Shown: positions 25,974 through 34,071 of the stretch, piece by piece
How the letters are laid out: every line of letters starts with the position of its first letter
How positions within the stretch are numbered: the first letter of the stretch is position 1
Source of the DNA: Kytococcus aerolatus
GTDB lineage: Bacteria > Actinomycetota > Actinomycetes > Actinomycetales > Dermatophilaceae
Direction: 5' to 3'
Assembly (NCBI RefSeq): GCF_900187395.1
Contig: NZ_FYEZ01000001.1
Span: 992,001-1,056,000 of the forward strand
Length of the DNA: 64,000 nt
The notes under the pieces: generated by a model
The model's input: only the letters and a program-made list of their open reading frames with translations
Databases searched by the model: none
Told to the model about the DNA's origin: nothing
Position numbers and translations under genes: made by a program

Positions 25974-28121
25974 TCAGCCCTCCACGGCCAGGACCAGCGG
26001 GAGCACCGCCTCGGCACCGGCCCTCCGCAGCTCCCGTCCGGCCACGGTGAGGGACCAGCGGGAGTCGACGAGGTCGTCCACCAGGAGCACGGGTCCCCGC
26101 AACGGGGCGAGCTGCTCCGCCAGCTCGGGGCCGACCCGGAAGCGCTCCCACACACCGGCCAGCCGGAAGGCGCTGTTCCCGCCCGGACCCCCGACGGGGC
26201 CCCCGTCGACGAGGTCGAGCTCCCCGAGAAGGGGAAGCCGCCCGATCCGGGCGATGCCCTGGGCCAGCGAGCCGACCACGGCCGGTCGACCGCGGGAGGG
26301 CATCTGCACCACGCCGACGGGCCGCTGGGTCCAGTCCCAGGCGGCGAGCACGCCGACCACGGCCCGGAGCAGGTCGTCGGGCACCGGCTGGTCCCCGGCG
26401 GCGAGCACCGCCCGGAGCCGCTGCCCCCAGCCGAGGTCGCTGAGCCGGGCCAGGGCCCGCCCGGGGGCGACCTGCTCCTCGGCCGGGATCCTCCCCTTGA
26501 GCTCCACCCCGAGGCGGGCCATGCCGGTGGGCCACTGGGCCCGTGGCTCGACGACCACCCCGGCGGAGGCCAGCTGCCCCTGCGCCGCGGTCACCGCCTC
26601 GGCGGGGAGATCGGTCGGGAACCAGGGGCCGGCGCAGCTGTCGCAGCGGCCGCACTCCGCGGCGGTCGGGTCGTCCAGCTGCTCCTGCAGGAAACGCATG
26701 CGGCAGGTGGTCGTGCGCTGGTACTCGACCATCGCGGCCTGCTCGGCCTCCCGGGCGCGGGCCACCCGGTCGTAGCGCTTCTGGTCGTGCGTCCACGGCT
26801 GGCCGGTCGTGGTCCACCCGCCCTGCACCCGGGAGACCGCCCCCTCCACGTCGAGCACCTTGAGCAGCAGCTCCAACCGGGTCCGGCGCAGGTCGACGAT
26901 CGTCTCCAGCGCCTGGGTGGACAGCGGTTTCCCGGCCCGGCCCAACGCCTCGAGCACCGCTTCCGCCTGCTCCTGCCGGGGCATGCCCACGGTGGCGAAG
27001 TACTGCCAGATGTCGCGGTCCTCGCTGCCGGGCAGCAGGAGCACGTCGGCCCGGTCGGTGGCACGGCCCGCACGACCCACCTGCTGGTAGTAGGCCACCG
27101 GCGAGCTCGGTGCCCCCAGGTGCACCACGAACCCGAGGTCCGGCTTGTCGAAGCCCATCCCCAGCGCGGAGGTGGCGACGAGCGCCTTCACCCGGTCGTG
27201 GCGCAGGTCCTCCTCCAGCCCCTCCCGGTCCTGCGCGTCGGTGCGCCCCGTGTACGCCGCCACCTCGAAGCCCGCCGCGCGCAGCGCGGCGGTGACGTCC
27301 TCGGCGGCGGAGACGGTCAGGCAGTAGACGATCCCTGAGCCCGGCAGCTCCCCCAGGTGGGTGGTCAACCAGGCCAGGCGCTGCTCCGGGGTGAGCGGGC
27401 GCCCGGCCGGGTCCAGCAGCACACCCAGCCGCAGCGAGTCCCGGGCCAGCCCGCCACGGACCGTCTCCACCCGCCGCTCGCTGCCGTCGGAGGCCACCCC
27501 CAGCTGCTCCACGACGTCGTGCACCACGCGCTCGTTCGCCGTCGCCGTGGTGGCCAGCACCGGGGTGTCGGCCGGCAGCTCCCCCAGCAGGGTGCGGATG
27601 CGCCGGTAGTCGGGGCGGAAGTCGTGCCCCCAGTCGGAGATGCAGTGCGCCTCGTCCACCACGAGCAAGCCGCAGCGGGCCGCGAGGTCGGGCAGCTGCT
27701 CCTCCCGGAAGCGCGGGTTGTTGAGGCGCTCCGGGCTCACGAGGAGGACGTCGACCTCGTCGGTCGCCAGTGCCGCCCGCACCTCGCCCCAGGCCTCGGC
27801 GTTCGCCGAGTTCATCGTCACCGCCCGCACCCCGGCCCGCTGGGCGGCCGCGATCTGGTCGCGCATCAAGGCCAGCAGCGGGGAGACGATCACCGTCGGC
27901 CCGGCCCCCTCCTGCCGGCGCAGGGCGGTGGCCACGAAGTACACGGCCGACTTGCCCCATCCGGTGCGCTGCACCACCAGCACTCGGGAGCGGTCCTCGA
28001 CCAGCGAGCGCACCGCCTCGAGCTGGCCGTCCCGGAAGGTGGCGCCCGGCCGCCCGACGAGACGCTCGAGCACCTCCTGGGCGCGGTCGGCGAACGTGGG
28101 GTCAGTGGTCTGCTCGGGCAT
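25974..28121 (-). CDS. recQ: RecQ-family DNA helicase with C-terminal phosphoribosyltransferase-like domain
   Basis: 715 residues. Helicase core: motif 0 around FRDGQLEAV, Walker A VQRTGWGKSAVYF, DEAH box VVDEAHCISDWGHDFRPDY, motif III TATAN, motif V GMGFDKPDLGFVVHLG and motif VI YYQQVGRAGR. The zinc-binding part has Cys in TTCRMRF and ECGRCDSCAGP. Instead of an HRDC domain, residues about 595-715 resemble a ComF-type phosphoribosyltransferase: QMPSRGRPAVVGSLAQGIAR and LLVDDLVDSRWSLTVAGREL, the PRPP-loop pattern. RecQ unwinds duplex DNA 3'-5' in repair. Monocistronic and convergent with the flavin oxidoreductase. Confidence 0.92.
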   Translation of the reverse strand: MPEQTTDPTFADRAQEVLERLVGRPGATFRDGQLEAVRSLVEDRSRVLVVQRTGWGKSAVYFVATALRRQEGAGPTVIVSPLLALMRDQIAAAQRAGVRAVTMNSANAEAWGEVRAALATDEVDVLLVSPERLNNPRFREEQLPDLAARCGLLVVDEAHCISDWGHDFRPDYRRIRTLLGELPADTPVLATTATANERVVHDVVEQLGVASDGSERRVETVRGGLARDSLRLGVLLDPAGRPLTPEQRLAWLTTHLGELPGSGIVYCLTVSAAEDVTAALRAAGFEVAAYTGRTDAQDREGLEEDLRHDRVKALVATSALGMGFDKPDLGFVVHLGAPSSPVAYYQQVGRAGRATDRADVLLLPGSEDRDIWQYFATVGMPRQEQAEAVLEALGRAGKPLSTQALETIVDLRRTRLELLLKVLDVEGAVSRVQGGWTTTGQPWTHDQKRYDRVARAREAEQAAMVEYQRTTTCRMRFLQEQLDDPTAAECGRCDSCAGPWFPTDLPAEAVTAAQGQLASAGVVVEPRAQWPTGMARLGVELKGRIPAEEQVAPGRALARLSDLGWGQRLRAVLAAGDQPVPDDLLRAVVGVLAAWDWTQRPVGVVQMPSRGRPAVVGSLAQGIARIGRLPLLGELDLVDGGPVGGPGGNSAFRLAGVWERFRVGPELAEQLAPLRGPVLLVDDLVDSRWSLTVAGRELRRAGAEAVLPLVLAVEG

Positions 28122-28223
28122 GGGGCCACTCTCCCAGCGATCCCCGACAACCCGCCCGGGGCCGTCCGCAGGGCGCTGCTACGTTGCATGGGAAGGCTCG
28201 CTGTCGACTCTCGAGGAGACCCC

Positions 28224-29000
28224 ATGAACGCCCAGCCCGTCGCTCCCCTGCTCGAAGGCCGCACCGCTCTCGTCACCGGCGGCACCGCCGGGATCGGCCG
28301 CGGCATCGCCGAGGTGCTGGCCGCCCACGGTGCGAAGGTCGCCGTCACCGGCCTGACCGAGGAGGAGTGCGCCGAGGCCCGCGAGGCCGGCCTGCTGGCG
28401 CGCCCGCTGGACGCCCGCGACCTGGACGCCTGCCGTCGCGTCGTGGCCACCGTCGTCGAGGAGCTCGGCGGGCTGTCCGTCCTGGCCTCCAATGCCGGCG
28501 TCTACCCCCAGACCCCGCTGGCCGAGCTGGACGACGAGGAGATCGACTTCATCTTCGACGTCAACGTCAAGGGCACGATCCACATGGTCCAGGCCGCCAC
28601 CGAGGCGCTGCGCGCGTCGGGTCGCGGGCGCGTCGTGGTGACCTCCTCGATCACCGGCAACTTCACCGGCTACCCCGGCTGGGCCCACTACGGCGCCACC
28701 AAGGCCGCCCAGATGGGCTTCATCCGCTCCGCGGCGATGGAGCTGGCCCGCGACGGCATCACCGTCAACGCCGTGCTGCCGGGCAATGTCCTCACCCCCG
28801 GCCTGCAGGCCCTGGGCGAGGAGTACCTGGCCGAGATGGCCAAGGCCGTCCCGCTGGGGATGCTCGGGGAGCCGAAGGACATCGGCGAGGCCGTGGCCTT
28901 CCTGGCCTCCGACGGCGCCCGCTACATCACCGGGCAGTCGATCATCGTCGACGGCGGTCAGATCCTCCCCGAGGGCCCGGACGCGCTCGAGGCCATGTGA
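28224..29000 (+). CDS. SDR-family oxidoreductase (FabG-like)
   Basis: 258 residues, ATG with GAGGAG at 28213-28218. Classical short-chain dehydrogenase: TGGTAGIGRG cofactor loop, LASNAGVY (NAG motif), catalytic Ser in VTSSITG, YGATK active site at about residue 156, and VDGGQ near the C-terminus. Uses NAD(P)H to reduce or oxidise a carbonyl/hydroxyl group; substrate unknown. The stop overlaps the next gene. Confidence 0.9.
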   Translation: MNAQPVAPLLEGRTALVTGGTAGIGRGIAEVLAAHGAKVAVTGLTEEECAEAREAGLLARPLDARDLDACRRVVATVVEELGGLSVLASNAGVYPQTPLAELDDEEIDFIFDVNVKGTIHMVQAATEALRASGRGRVVVTSSITGNFTGYPGWAHYGATKAAQMGFIRSAAMELARDGITVNAVLPGNVLTPGLQALGEEYLAEMAKAVPLGMLGEPKDIGEAVAFLASDGARYITGQSIIVDGGQILPEGPDALEAM

Positions 29001-29902
29001 GTTCCCAGCGCATGAAGGTCCTCGTGATCGGCGGTACCGGGGTGCTCGGCTCGCACCTCGTCGCCGAGCTCCGGCACCGCGGCCACAACCCCGTACCGGT
29101 CGGACGAGAGGTCGATCTCTCGGACGGTCGCGCCCTCCGCCACCTGCTCCCGCTGGACGCCGTCCTGGCCGCCTCACCCGCACCGGCAGGCCTGGTCCAG
29201 GCCGCCGCTGCGGATGCCGGGGTGCCCAGTGTCGACGTCGGCCTCGACCCCCTGCCGCCCCGGGTGCGCACTGCCCTGGAAGGCGACGCGCTCCCCCACG
29301 TCGTGGGGGCCGGCTTCATCCCCGGGCTCAGCGGCCTCGGCGCCGTCGCCCTGGCCAACGAGCACGGAGCGGAGCGAGTTCACGTCCACCTGACCCAGAG
29401 CACGAACGCCCGCGTGGGACCAGCGGGTGTGCGGGCCATGCTTGGACTGCTCGCCGATCGCCCTCCCAGGACACCGACCCGCCCGGGGCTCGGCCTCCAC
29501 CACCCTGAAGCCGTTCCCCTCGCCGGCCGGGGACTCACCGTCACCTACTCCACCGCGTGGGATGACGATCGCACCACCCGCCTCCTGGAGACGGCTCGGC
29601 GGCTGCACCTGATTCCCGCCCTCACGGCCCTTCCGGATCGTGCTGTCCGCCTCCTGACCCGTCACTCGCCGGACCGACCGGAAAGAGCTGCCCTGAGGTG
29701 GACCGCAGAGGGTGGTGAGATGTCCGTGGTGGCCACCGGGGACTACGCCGCCACCGCCGCGGTCGCCGTGACAGCGGCGGAGCAGCTCCCGACAGCCCCG
29801 GGTGGGGTGCACCAGCTGTGGGAGGTTCTGACTCTCGACGACATCACCCGCGCCACCGCCCACGTGCTGAGCTGGTCCGCCGAAGGGCGCGCCGGCATGT
29901 GA
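28997..29902 (+). CDS. NAD(P)-binding saccharopine-dehydrogenase-like protein
   Basis: 301 residues from a GTG overlapping the SDR stop (GTGA); an ATG at 29012 directly before VLVIGGTGVLGSHLV is the alternative start. The N-terminal Rossmann fold has GGTGVLGSHL, and the GAGFIPGLSGLGAVAL segment near residue 100 matches the saccharopine-dehydrogenase-type reductase group that includes trans-acting enoyl reductases. The C-terminal half is poorly conserved. Probably acts on the same metabolite as the SDR partner (inference). Confidence 0.7.
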   Translation: MSSQRMKVLVIGGTGVLGSHLVAELRHRGHNPVPVGREVDLSDGRALRHLLPLDAVLAASPAPAGLVQAAAADAGVPSVDVGLDPLPPRVRTALEGDALPHVVGAGFIPGLSGLGAVALANEHGAERVHVHLTQSTNARVGPAGVRAMLGLLADRPPRTPTRPGLGLHHPEAVPLAGRGLTVTYSTAWDDDRTTRLLETARRLHLIPALTALPDRAVRLLTRHSPDRPERAALRWTAEGGEMSVVATGDYAATAAVAVTAAEQLPTAPGGVHQLWEVLTLDDITRATAHVLSWSAEGRAGM

Positions 29903-30011
29903 GCGCCCCCGGGGGGGGGGAGACGGGGGCAGAACCCCGGCCCGGTTGTCGTGACCCAGGTCACCACGGGTTACGCTCGGTCCCCTCCGTCCACGTCGAA
30001 TGAGGGGTCCC

Positions 30012-31382
30012 GTGAACCACCCGACCACCCACCGCTCCGGAGCAGTGCTGCTCACCATGACCGCGGCATCGCTCTTCGCCATGTTCTTCGGCGCCGGGAA
30101 CCTGGTGTTCCCGCCGATGCTGGGCGCCCAGGCCGGGGAGGGCTTCACCCCGGCGCTGATCGGCTTCATGCTCTCGGCCGTCGCCCTGCCCATCCTGGCC
30201 GTCCTCGCGATCGCCGTGACCGGTGAGGACATCCGCGACATGACCTCCCGGGGCGGACGCGTCTTCGGCGTGCTCTTCCCGGTGCTGGTGTACCTGTCCA
30301 TCGGCGCCTCCTACGCGCTGCCGCGCACCGCCGCCGTGAGCTACTCCGCGGCCGTGCCGCCCCTGACGGATGTCGACAACTGGCCGGCGAAGTTCGCCTT
30401 CGCCGCCGTCTTCTTCGCCCTCACCTACGTGCTGGCCTTCGACCCCGACGGGATCATCGACACCATCGGCAAGTTCCTGACCCCGATCCTGGTGGCCCTC
30501 ATGGCCGTGCTGGTGACGCTCACCCTCACCACGATGGAGCGCCAGTCCGCCCCGGCCGCGGCGGACTACGCCGAGCAGCCCTTCGTGGCCGGCTTCCTCG
30601 AGGGCTACCTGACGATGGATTCCCTGGCCGCGCTGGCCCTGGGCATCGTCGTGGCCACCACGCTCACCCACTCCGGCATCAAGCCCGGCAAGCCCCTGGT
30701 GCGCAGCGTGGCCGTCGCCGGTGTGGCCGCCGGTCTGATGCTGGCACTGGTCTACCTCGGCCTGGCCGCGATCGGCCAGCGCCTGCCCGACGGTCAGAAG
30801 TACACCGACGGGGCGACCATGCTCTCCGACGCGGCCCGCGAGACCATGGGCTTCGGGGGCACGGTGGTGTTCGCCCTCATCGTGGTGCTGGCCTGCCTGA
30901 CCACCTCGGTCGGTCTGCTGGGTGCCACCTCGGCCTTCTTCGCCCGCCTGGTGCCGTCGATCTCCTACCGCACCTGGGCGCTGGTCTTCAGCGTCGTCTC
31001 GCTGCTCATCTCGACCCTCGGGCTGGACAAGGTGATCGAGGTGGCCGCGCCGATCATCGGCTTCCTCTACCCGCCGGGCATGGCGCTCATCCTGCTCACC
31101 CTGCTGGAGCCGCTGCTGCGCATCCGCCTGCACCTGGCCTTCGTCTTCGCCCTGACCGTGGCCCTCGCCTGGTCGGCCCTCATGACGCTCAGCTCGCTGG
31201 GCTGGGGGACGGACGTCATCGAGTCGCTCATCGGCTGGGCGCCGGGTCACGCCGAGCAGCTCGGCTGGATGCTGCCGACCCTGGCCGCCGCCCTCGTCGG
31301 TGGCGCGATCGATCTGATGCGCGGGACCCCGGAGCGCCCGGCCCGCCGGGAGACCGCGGAGCCGGCGGAGGTCGGCACCTGA
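30012..31382 (+). CDS. brnQ: Branched-chain amino acid:cation symporter
   Basis: 456 residues with twelve membrane helices. BrnQ/LIVCS signature: MFFGAGNLVFPPMLG near residue 24, SIGASYALPRTAAVSY, and the Leu-rich C-terminal helices. GTG at 30012 has GAGGGG four bases upstream and is preferred over the ATG at 30000. It imports Leu/Ile/Val with Na+ or H+. A 21-bp palindrome downstream ends the unit. Confidence 0.93.
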   Translation: MNHPTTHRSGAVLLTMTAASLFAMFFGAGNLVFPPMLGAQAGEGFTPALIGFMLSAVALPILAVLAIAVTGEDIRDMTSRGGRVFGVLFPVLVYLSIGASYALPRTAAVSYSAAVPPLTDVDNWPAKFAFAAVFFALTYVLAFDPDGIIDTIGKFLTPILVALMAVLVTLTLTTMERQSAPAAADYAEQPFVAGFLEGYLTMDSLAALALGIVVATTLTHSGIKPGKPLVRSVAVAGVAAGLMLALVYLGLAAIGQRLPDGQKYTDGATMLSDAARETMGFGGTVVFALIVVLACLTTSVGLLGATSAFFARLVPSISYRTWALVFSVVSLLISTLGLDKVIEVAAPIIGFLYPPGMALILLTLLEPLLRIRLHLAFVFALTVALAWSALMTLSSLGWGTDVIESLIGWAPGHAEQLGWMLPTLAAALVGGAIDLMRGTPERPARRETAEPAEVGT

Positions 31383-31405
31383 GGCGCTGACCGAACCCCG
31401 CACAG

Positions 31406-31447
31406 GAGAGGGGGTGGACGACGGGATCCCGTCGTCCACCCCCTCTC
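31406..31447. terminator. Perfect 21-bp palindromic hairpin after brnQ
   Basis: Uninterrupted self-complementarity from 31406 to 31447, centred on GGGATCCC; no T-tract. Confidence 0.75.
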
Positions 31448-31507
31448 GCGTGCGGCGCGGCCCCGGGCCTCCCCGACCGGCTGAGGCCACCGTGGTGAAA
31501 TCAGGGC

Positions 31508-31735
31508 ATGGGTGACGAACTCTTCGAGCACGAGACCACGACCACGCTGACCCGCGAGCAGGCCGCTACCCGACTGCGCGAGATCGCGGACGAGCTGAGC
31601 CGGCAGAACGAGATCCGGGTCCGGCAGGGCGAGCGCGACGTGACGGTGGCGGTGCCCGACACCGTCGAGCTGGAGGTCGAGGTGGAGGTCGAGCCGGACG
31701 GCGAGTCGGAGATCGAGATCTCGATCAGCTGGTGA
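31508..31735 (+). CDS. Amphi-Trp domain protein
   Basis: 75 residues. Matches the small amphi-Trp family: ELFEHETTTTLTREQAATRL start, a helix RLREIADELSRQN, four acidic beta strands (TVELEVEVEVEPDGESEIEI) and a terminal SISW with the name-giving Trp. Function is unknown; the family is widespread in actinobacteria and halophilic archaea. Its last 11 bases overlap the end of the convergent Abi remnant. Confidence 0.85.
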   Translation: MGDELFEHETTTTLTREQAATRLREIADELSRQNEIRVRQGERDVTVAVPDTVELEVEVEVEPDGESEIEISISW

Positions 31736-32585
31736 GGCGGGGCGGGCTCGACGAACCACCGAGCTGCCCGCTCCACGTGTCCGGGATCCCCAGTGCGCCG
31801 GGGACAACCAACGGGTTGGGCAGGAAAGCCGTGGCAAGGTGATCAGCGACCCGATCCGCCCATGTACTTCCGGGCGAGGCAGCCTGGACCAGGTGTGACA
31901 TGACGGTCAGGGCGCCGAAGATCCTCTCGCTCTGCCCCTGCGGCAAGTCCCTGAACCGCGTGAGGGTTCGGAGGGCCGCCGTGGGGGCCGGAGCGAAGGA
32001 CCTGTTCCAGAGCCGCCCCTGGTGCGCGCAGGTGTTGCGGACGACCGTCAGCTGATGAAGCCACGGGGCCAGAGGAGATGCTGCCTTGAACTTCTTCTGC
32101 TGGTTCCTCGTGAGCTGACCACTATCGACGGCGAACCCCACCCCCTCCACGATCGCTCGCTGTTCACCGGCCTTCATCCCTTCGAACAGCTTGGAGACAT
32201 CTGCCATGTCCAGCACCTCCGCCAGCACCCAGAAGGGGTACCGGCCGCCGTAGCGCCGCTGGTGATGCCTCACTGGATCGCTGTGCTTCTGTGCGCGGGA
32301 GATTCGCTTGTCAGCCGTTGCCATCCACGCCTTGTGCTGGAAGGAGGGGCGGAACCGGCCTTGATCCTCATGCCCGAGCGGCCCCGTCGCACAGAGCCGC
32401 TCCCCCACCCGCGTGCGCAGAAGGATCTCGACCCGCTCCATGCCGTCGTGGACGAGGGTGCGGAGCTTGCGGTCGGCCTCGTACAGGGCAACCGCGTCCT
32501 CGAAGCGCGTCCCGGCCACGAAGCGGTCCCCTCGTTCACCGCCGGCGGCCCAGTCGCGGGCCGGGCACCAGCAGCCTTGGTGCAC
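31725..32585 (-). pseudogene. 5'-truncated Abi_2-type abortive-infection gene
   Basis: Residues readable from the GTG at 32585 begin in the middle of the Abi_2 (AbiD/AbiF) domain: GCWCPARDW corresponds to the conserved GYWYP(F/A)R segment, followed by GTRFEDAVALYEADRKLRTL, ERVEILLRTRVGERL, WVLAEVLDM, WLHQLTVVRNTCAHQGRLWN and a complete C-terminus (ALGIPDTW). The first 45-55 residues of the family are missing because the sequence beyond about 32590 is the antisense of a TIR-domain fragment. GGGAG lies before the GTG at 32585, so a shortened protein could still be made. Abi proteins act in phage-triggered growth arrest. GC is about 60 %, below the flanks. Confidence 0.75.
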
Positions 32586-32610
32586 CCAAGACTCCCGTCC
32601 ACCAACGGAC

Positions 32611-32997
32611 TCGCTGACGGGCTCACTGACAAGAGAACTCCACGACCTGCTCGAGGAGTTCGGAGTAAGCGTCTGGTTCTCCGAGAAGGACGTCAGCCTC
32701 GGCACCTCCCTCACCCGAGAGATCGACCGGGGACTGCGGACCTCACGCATCGGAATCGTCCTCGCCACACCCAACATGCTCAGGGCGCTGGCGCATCAGG
32801 GAATCGCTGATGCCGAATTCTCGAGCCTGTTGCACACGGATCGCGTCATCCCCGTGGCGCACGGCATCACCTTCGAGGAGCTGCGCGGGGAGAGCCCCCT
32901 CCTAGCAGCCCATTCCGGTTTGGGCACCGAGCACGAAACGCTGGAGAAGATCGCCGCCGAGATCGCCGACTCACTCCTCCCGGCACCACACCCGTGA
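32611..32997 (+). pseudogene. 5'-truncated TIR-domain gene
   Basis: The open frame encodes LTRELHDLLEEFGVSVWFSE, then KDVSLGTSLTREIDRGLRTS, then RIGIVLATPNMLRALAHQGI, the middle and end of a TIR domain, with the VWFSEKD loop and the helix pattern of TIR proteins from defence loci, ending in EKIAAEIADSLL. The first strand and helix (the usual F(V/I)SHASEDKD start) and any start codon are absent; upstream codons are the antisense of the Abi remnant. Intact TIR proteins degrade NAD+ on infection; this copy cannot form a complete fold. Confidence 0.75.
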
Positions 32998-33067
32998 GCG
33001 CCGAAACCGTCCGCACGCCGGTTCGTGAGAACCGGGGGCGGCCACTGGGGCGCCATGGGCTGAGGCA

Positions 33068-33116
33068 CTTCGCGTGAGGGAGGGTTCATCGATCGGTGGC
33101 CCCTCCTCACGCGAAG
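33068..33116. terminator. Hairpin between the TIR and Mrr remnants
   Basis: CTTCGCGTGAGG (33068-33079) pairs with CCTCACGCGAAG (33105-33116); the Mrr stop lies in the right arm. The bases 32998-33067 show nothing else. Confidence 0.6.
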
Positions 33117-33865
33117 AAGTCCTCGTCGACCTCCACCAGCTCGTGCACCTTCCGGACCTGCGTCCCCACCTTGAACTGGATCATCAGCCGCGCCAGCTGC
33201 TCACCGTCCATGAGCACGATCCGCACAGGGGTCGCCTGCACATACACACGACTCAGGCCCAGGACGTCTTGATCGATGACGCCATCGACCCCTCGGTCAT
33301 TGGACAGTTGCGTCACCTGACCCCGGCCATTGACGCCGCCATACCCCATCGCCAGCAGAAGATCCACGACTGCGCGCTCGAAGAACTCCGGCTCCTTACC
33401 GCGCAGGCGGGTCAGCAGCTCCGCTGAGACCTCCTCCACGATGCGCCCGACCCCCTCCTCGACCTGCTCGATCGGGGTCTGAGCGGGTGCCTCTGCTTCC
33501 GTCGACGAGGGGTGTGGTTCCCGCACATTCGTGGCGACATAGGGACGGATCATCGGCCACGCTGGGTCGTCGCCGAGCGCCTTGATCTCGCGCTCTCGCA
33601 CGTGGTCCGGATAGCGCTCGGCAATCATCCGGCCACCCTGGGTGATCTCATAGTGCCCTCGCTGGGGGCGTTCGAGGGCACCCACGTTGGCCAAGAACGA
33701 CAGGGCCCACCCGATGCGGTTCTCGAACCTCGACTGTCCACCAGACAGCCGCTCCGTCCTCGGCTCTTCGCTCAGTCCAGCACGGTCCGCCACCAGAGTG
33801 AGGATCTCGCGCCGAGAACGAACTGCACCGTCGTCGAGCACCTGCTGAACCCGGGCCCCGGGCAT
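33107..33865 (-). pseudogene. Mrr-type restriction endonuclease with internal in-frame deletion
   Basis: 252 residues from ATG 33865, against about 300 for the family. The N-terminal Mrr_N winged helix (RSRREILTLVADRAGLSEEP, FENRIGWALSFLANVGALER) and the start of the catalytic domain (LLLAMGYGG, RGVDGVIDQDVLGLSRVYVQA) are intact. After VYVQA (near 33230) the sequence jumps to RIVLMDGEQLARLMI, which in relatives comes about 50 residues later. Lost are the catalytic Lys of the D...QxK site and the following core, so the product should be inactive. There is no ribosome-binding site, and the start sits beside the tRNA terminator. Mrr enzymes cut methylated DNA. Confidence 0.78.
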
Positions 33866-33870
33866 GACGA

Positions 33871-33894
33871 GGGCCCCGTCCGTGGACGGGGCCC
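33871..33894 (-). terminator. Hairpin downstream of tRNA-Ala
   Basis: GGGCCCCGTC and GACGGGGCCC form a perfect 10-bp stem with a 4-base loop, 16 bases past the tRNA 3' end. Confidence 0.6.
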
Positions 33895-33909
33895 TTCGAC
33901 ATGCTGCTG

Positions 33910-33985
33910 TGGTGGAGCTAAGGGGATTCGAACCCCTGACCTTCTCATTGCGAACGAGACGCGCTACCAACTGCGCCATAGCCCC
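33910..33985 (-). tRNA. tRNA-Ala (anticodon CGC)
   Basis: 76 bases including an encoded CCA. Acceptor stem GGGGCTA/TAGCTCC has the G3-U70 pair that marks alanine tRNAs; D arm GCGC/GCGC, anticodon loop TTCGCAA with CGC (reads GCG), T arm AGGGG TTCGAAT CCCCT. Its 3' end faces the defence-gene remnants. Confidence 0.96.
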
Positions 33986-34071
33986 TTGTGCGACCGCCAA
34001 CTGTAGCAGGTCACCTGCCCCCTGTCAGCACTCGTGGCACAGCACCGCGACGAGGTGGGGCGCGGGGCCGC

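Noticed and set aside
29938-30000. Promoter with TTACGCT upstream of brnQ
   Set aside because: No matching -35 and a long distance to the GTG; too weak to list.
32585-32777. Upstream extension of the Abi frame to an ATG at 32777
   Set aside because: These codons are the antisense of the TIR domain and do not resemble the Abi N-terminus.
32022-32810. Forward open frame across the Abi remnant
   Set aside because: Antisense of the recognisable Abi_2 sequence, no ribosome-binding site and no domain pattern.
31735-33910. Search for a direct repeat of the tRNA-Ala 3' end (attachment site) around the defence remnants
   Set aside because: Only short partial matches such as a GAACCACCGAGCTG stretch near 31755 were found; not enough to call an att site.
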